Source of the DNA: Bacteroidales bacterium
Lineage (GTDB): Bacteria > Bacteroidota > Bacteroidia > Bacteroidales > UBA12077
Assembly: GCA_016342685.1 (NCBI GenBank)
Contig: JAEINU010000002.1
Coordinates: 453,085 to 517,084 of the forward strand
DNA length: 64,000 nucleotides
Reading direction: 5' to 3'
Positions 61,415 to 64,000 of the stretch are shown here, one piece after another. Within the stretch, counting starts at the first letter, position 1. Each line of letters opens with the position of its first letter. The position numbers were made by a program, and so were the translations under genes. Below the pieces are notes generated by a model. The model searched no databases. It was given only the letters and a program-made list of their open reading frames with translations, and had not been told where the DNA came from.

Positions 61415-63280
61415 ATGAATGAAATAACATACATAATTTGTTTACCAATATTCGCAGGGATATTACTATTTGCTATTCCTGAGAAACTTAAAACAGTTAA
61501 AGGAATATTTGCAAGTATAATTACTCTGTATGGTCTTTATCAATCAATATTGATATTTAATGGTCAGATTGGAGTTTTTGATCTAAAACAACTTATTAGT
61601 GATTCTGGTATTTGTCAGTTATTTGGTAACTCATTAAATGATGCTGCTAAATATGCAACATTTAACATTGATTCTCTGAGTCAGTTAATTATTTTATTCA
61701 TCAATATTTTTGCTGTTTTAATTGTAATATATTCTCTTTTTTATATTGATAAGAAAAAGAAAGTTTACAATTATTACGCATTCTTTCTAATTACATTGGG
61801 AACATCCAACGGAGCAGTATTATCGAACAATTTATTATTGTTCTTGACTTTCTGGGGAATTTTAGGTTTCACATTATACAAGCTTATCAAGAGTGCAGAT
61901 GAAGAAAGTTCTTCGGCTGCAAAGAAAACACTGGTTATTGTAGGAGCTTCAGATGGCATTATGATCTTAGGCATTGCAATTATTTGGAAGCTTACAAATA
62001 CACTAAGCATTAATGAAATAAGTCTGGCAACCAATAATGCTTTAACAATTACAGCTTTCCTAACTTTATTAATTGGAAGTTTTACAAAGGCCGGTGCTTT
62101 TCCTTTTCATACTTGGGTTCCCGATTATGCTAAAAGTGCCCCCGCATCTTCAACAGCATATATGCCAGCTTCACTGGATAAATTACTGGGAATCTATTTC
62201 CTTGCAAGAATCTGCAATAATATGTTTGTATTAAATCAATGGTTAACATTTACTTTATTAACTATTGGTGTAATAACCATTATTACAGCTGTAATGATGG
62301 CGCTAGTGCAGCACAATTACAAAAAACTACTTGGATTCCATGCTGTTTCCCAGGTTGGATATATGATTGTCGGCTTTGGGCTTGGAACTGTAATTGGTAT
62401 CGCTGCCGGGTTATTCCATATGCTTAATAATGTATTATATAAAACAGGACTTTTCCTAGTTTCTGGAAATGTGGAAAAACAAACTGGTAAAAATGACATT
62501 GATGATCTAAGTGGATTATCTAAGACCATGCCTATAACATTCATCTGTGCTTTAATATTTGCATTATCAATCTCGGGTATTCCGCCATTCAATGGATTTG
62601 CATCGAAATGGATGATTTATCAGGGAATTATTGAATTTGGGCAAGGAACAGGAATTGCAAACCAATTATGGATTGTATGGTTAGGTTTGGCTGTTTTAGG
62701 ATCGGCATTAACGCTAGCTAGTTTTGTTAAATTTATTTCTGGCCTATTCTTAGGAAGAAGACAAAAAGAATTTGAAAAAGTTAAAGAAGTCAACATACTC
62801 GGATGGTTACCAATCAGCTTAATTGCTATTGGATGTATCGTGTTTGGAGTTTTCTCAACCAAGTTTATTGTTCCAAAATTATTTAATCCGATAGTTGGAG
62901 AAATTAAATTAATCGGTATGTGGAACTCAACTACCGTTTCTATTCTGGTTCTAGCTTCGATTGTTCTTGGACTAATAATTTATATGATTGGAAATATTAA
63001 AAACTTTAGAACGGAAGATAGCTTTGTGGGTGGAGGAGAAACCATGCGTGAAGATGCACATTTTTCTACAACCGGATTTTATGAATCCATTAAGAATTTT
63101 GGATTCCTATCAACTCTATACAAAAAAGCTGAAGAACGTTGGTTCGATATATATGATATCTCCAAGAAAATCATCTTTTGGATTAGTAAAGGACTTAAAG
63201 CAGAGCATACTGGAATATTAACCAATTATGCCATTTGGGTTTTTGCAGGATTAATAATCATGTTACTTATTTTAATTTAA
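61415..63280 (+). CDS. Antiporter-like membrane subunit (NuoL/MrpA/HyfB-like)
   Basis: A 621-residue protein with about 16 transmembrane helices. The ion-path residues are visible in GSFTKAGAFPFHTWVPDYAK (about 222-241) and YMPASLDKLLGIYFLARIC, and in the AVSQVGYMIVGFG segment. The C-terminal 90 residues, ending in a final helix, resemble the lateral-helix/anchor of MrpA or NuoL. It should pump H+ or Na+. It is the first of a set of Mrp-like genes and lies 9 bases after the catalytic large subunit. Confidence 0.92.
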   Translation: MNEITYIICLPIFAGILLFAIPEKLKTVKGIFASIITLYGLYQSILIFNGQIGVFDLKQLISDSGICQLFGNSLNDAAKYATFNIDSLSQLIILFINIFAVLIVIYSLFYIDKKKKVYNYYAFFLITLGTSNGAVLSNNLLLFLTFWGILGFTLYKLIKSADEESSSAAKKTLVIVGASDGIMILGIAIIWKLTNTLSINEISLATNNALTITAFLTLLIGSFTKAGAFPFHTWVPDYAKSAPASSTAYMPASLDKLLGIYFLARICNNMFVLNQWLTFTLLTIGVITIITAVMMALVQHNYKKLLGFHAVSQVGYMIVGFGLGTVIGIAAGLFHMLNNVLYKTGLFLVSGNVEKQTGKNDIDDLSGLSKTMPITFICALIFALSISGIPPFNGFASKWMIYQGIIEFGQGTGIANQLWIVWLGLAVLGSALTLASFVKFISGLFLGRRQKEFEKVKEVNILGWLPISLIAIGCIVFGVFSTKFIVPKLFNPIVGEIKLIGMWNSTTVSILVLASIVLGLIIYMIGNIKNFRTEDSFVGGGETMREDAHFSTTGFYESIKNFGFLSTLYKKAEERWFDIYDISKKIIFWISKGLKAEHTGILTNYAIWVFAGLIIMLLILI

Positions 63281-63286
63281 AATAGC

Positions 63287-63814
63287 ATGGAATTAACACT
63301 TTCAATATTATTAGGATTTATGATTATCGGAGCCATATTCGCTCTTCATGCTAAAGATTTGCTTTCGGCTGTTATTGCTGCAGGAATTGTGGGCTATAGT
63401 CTTGTAATATGCTTTTTGTTATTAAAAGCTCCTGATTTAGCTATAGTTCAAATTGTGGTAGAAACAATTACTCTGATAATAATGGTAGCAGTTGTTCTAG
63501 ATAGTACCCGTCAAGAATTAAGTGTTAAAATTGATCGACAACAAATTATCAATATTTCACTTGCAGTTATTTTTATGCTTGTTCTGGTATTTTTCTTTAT
63601 CCAAGCAATAAATACACTTAATCCATTCGGAGAACATTCTTTAAGAATGGCAAGTGCTTATGTTGGAGAAACTGCAAGTAAAACAGGAAGTGCCAACCTA
63701 GTTACAGGAGTATTATTTGATTTTCGTGGATATGATACTTTAGGCGAAGCTACTATTCTATTTACAGCGGCAATTGGTGTATTAACTATTTTAAGAATTA
63801 AAGGAAAGAAATAA
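63287..63814 (+). CDS. MbhD-MbhE-like (DUF4040) membrane subunit, fused
   Basis: A 175-residue protein with about five helices. Residues 1-80 match MbhD/MrpA C-terminal ([40 protein letters not shown]). Residues 90-175 match MbhE/MrpB-type ([20 protein letters not shown]). In Pyrococcus Mbh these are separate genes; here one protein covers both. It lies 4 bases before the next gene. Confidence 0.87.
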   Translation: MELTLSILLGFMIIGAIFALHAKDLLSAVIAAGIVGYSLVICFLLLKAPDLAIVQIVVETITLIIMVAVVLDSTRQELSVKIDRQQIINISLAVIFMLVLVFFFIQAINTLNPFGEHSLRMASAYVGETASKTGSANLVTGVLFDFRGYDTLGEATILFTAAIGVLTILRIKGKK

Positions 63815-63818
63815 AACT

Positions 63819-64000
63819 ATGCAAGGAATGTCTCTCATAGTAAAAAAAGTAGCTCAGCTAATAACAGGCTTTGTATTTCTTTATGGAATATACATCATTG
63901 TTCATGGACATCTTACACCTGGCGGTGGTTTTGCCGGCGGTGCAATTTTAGCAGGCGCATACATTCTACAAATCCTTGCGTTTGGGCGAGATCCTTTACA
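63819..64000 (+). CDS. MrpB/MbhF-like antiporter subunit (partial at right edge)
   Basis: The first 60 codons of a membrane protein are present; the gene continues past the window. Helix 1 (QLITGFVFLYGIYIIVHGHL) and the family motif GHLTPGGGFAGGAILAGAYI (about 31-50) place it with MrpB/MnhB/MbhF. It starts 4 bases after the DUF4040-type subunit, in the same operon. The remaining Mrp subunits would lie to the right. Confidence 0.9.
   Translation, partial: MQGMSLIVKKVAQLITGFVFLYGIYIIVHGHLTPGGGFAGGAILAGAYILQILAFGRDPL

Noticed and set aside
1-64000. CRISPR arrays, tRNA or rRNA genes, insertion sequences, prophage
   Set aside because: No regularly spaced direct repeats, cloverleaf-like sequence, rRNA stretches, transposase or phage-type proteins were recognised on either strand.

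Overview
The window is low in GC and reads as the chromosome of an anaerobic or facultatively fermentative member of the Bacteroidota, probably a Marinilabiliales/Marinifilaceae-type marine or sediment organism. The grounds are TonB-dependent receptor chemistry with a carboxypeptidase-like N-terminal domain, LytTR two-component pairs, exact matches to the Bacteroidota -7 promoter element TAnnTTTG, mostly absent Shine-Dalgarno sequences, and a dispersed intergenic palindrome of the cttcgacaagctcag type. No rRNA, tRNA, transposase, phage gene or CRISPR array was seen. The species call is inference.  Layout. (1) 1-12.6 kb is general accessory sequence: a YciB-like/NUDIX fusion, a LytTR two-component system divergent from an RND efflux operon (adaptor, pump, TolC), small lipoprotein and zinc-ribbon genes, a subclass B1 metallo-beta-lactamase and RsgA. 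(2) 12.9-21.2 kb is a hydrogenase-maturation and import locus. A leftward operon of TM1266-family protein, TonB receptor, hydG and two more TM1266-family proteins ends at a terminator. It diverges from an ABC importer (lipoprotein binding protein, permease, ATPase) with an embedded response regulator. A near-perfect Rex operator overlaps the leftward promoter. (3) 21.2-34.7 kb is a divergent [FeFe]-hydrogenase locus. Leftward lie hydC-hydB-hydA of a bifurcating-type hydrogenase, a [FeFe]-hydrogenase-like histidine kinase, a REC protein, a REC-kinase hybrid, Rex, RibF and a CPBP protease. Rightward lie a small [2Fe-2S] protein, a second [FeFe]-like PAS sensor and a SpoIIE/PP2C phosphatase. (4) 34.7-40.4 kb holds housekeeping and unknown genes, including a frame without a start codon and a four-repeat secreted protein. 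(5) 40.7-49.1 kb holds a second, canonical HydABC hydrogenase preceded by a six-gene regulatory operon (DRTGG, anti-sigma-type ATPase, group-D-like [FeFe] protein, DRTGG, PHP, ATPase). (6) 49.3-55.7 kb holds hypB, A, E, D, C, F and a second Rex. (7) 55.9-64.0 kb is a rightward operon for a membrane-bound group 4 [NiFe] hydrogenase with a flavin diaphorase module (sulfhydrogenase beta/gamma-like), Ech/Mbh-like core subunits and Mrp-antiporter subunits. It runs off the right edge.  Working together. The cell appears to balance NAD(H) and ferredoxin through two soluble HydABC hydrogenases and one ion-pumping [NiFe] hydrogenase. Redox control would come through Rex (two paralogues, three operator-like sites), and H2 sensing through three non-catalytic-looking [FeFe] proteins wired to a kinase, a phosphatase and an anti-sigma-type switch. 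HydG and all six Hyp proteins are present, but HydE and HydF are not in this window.
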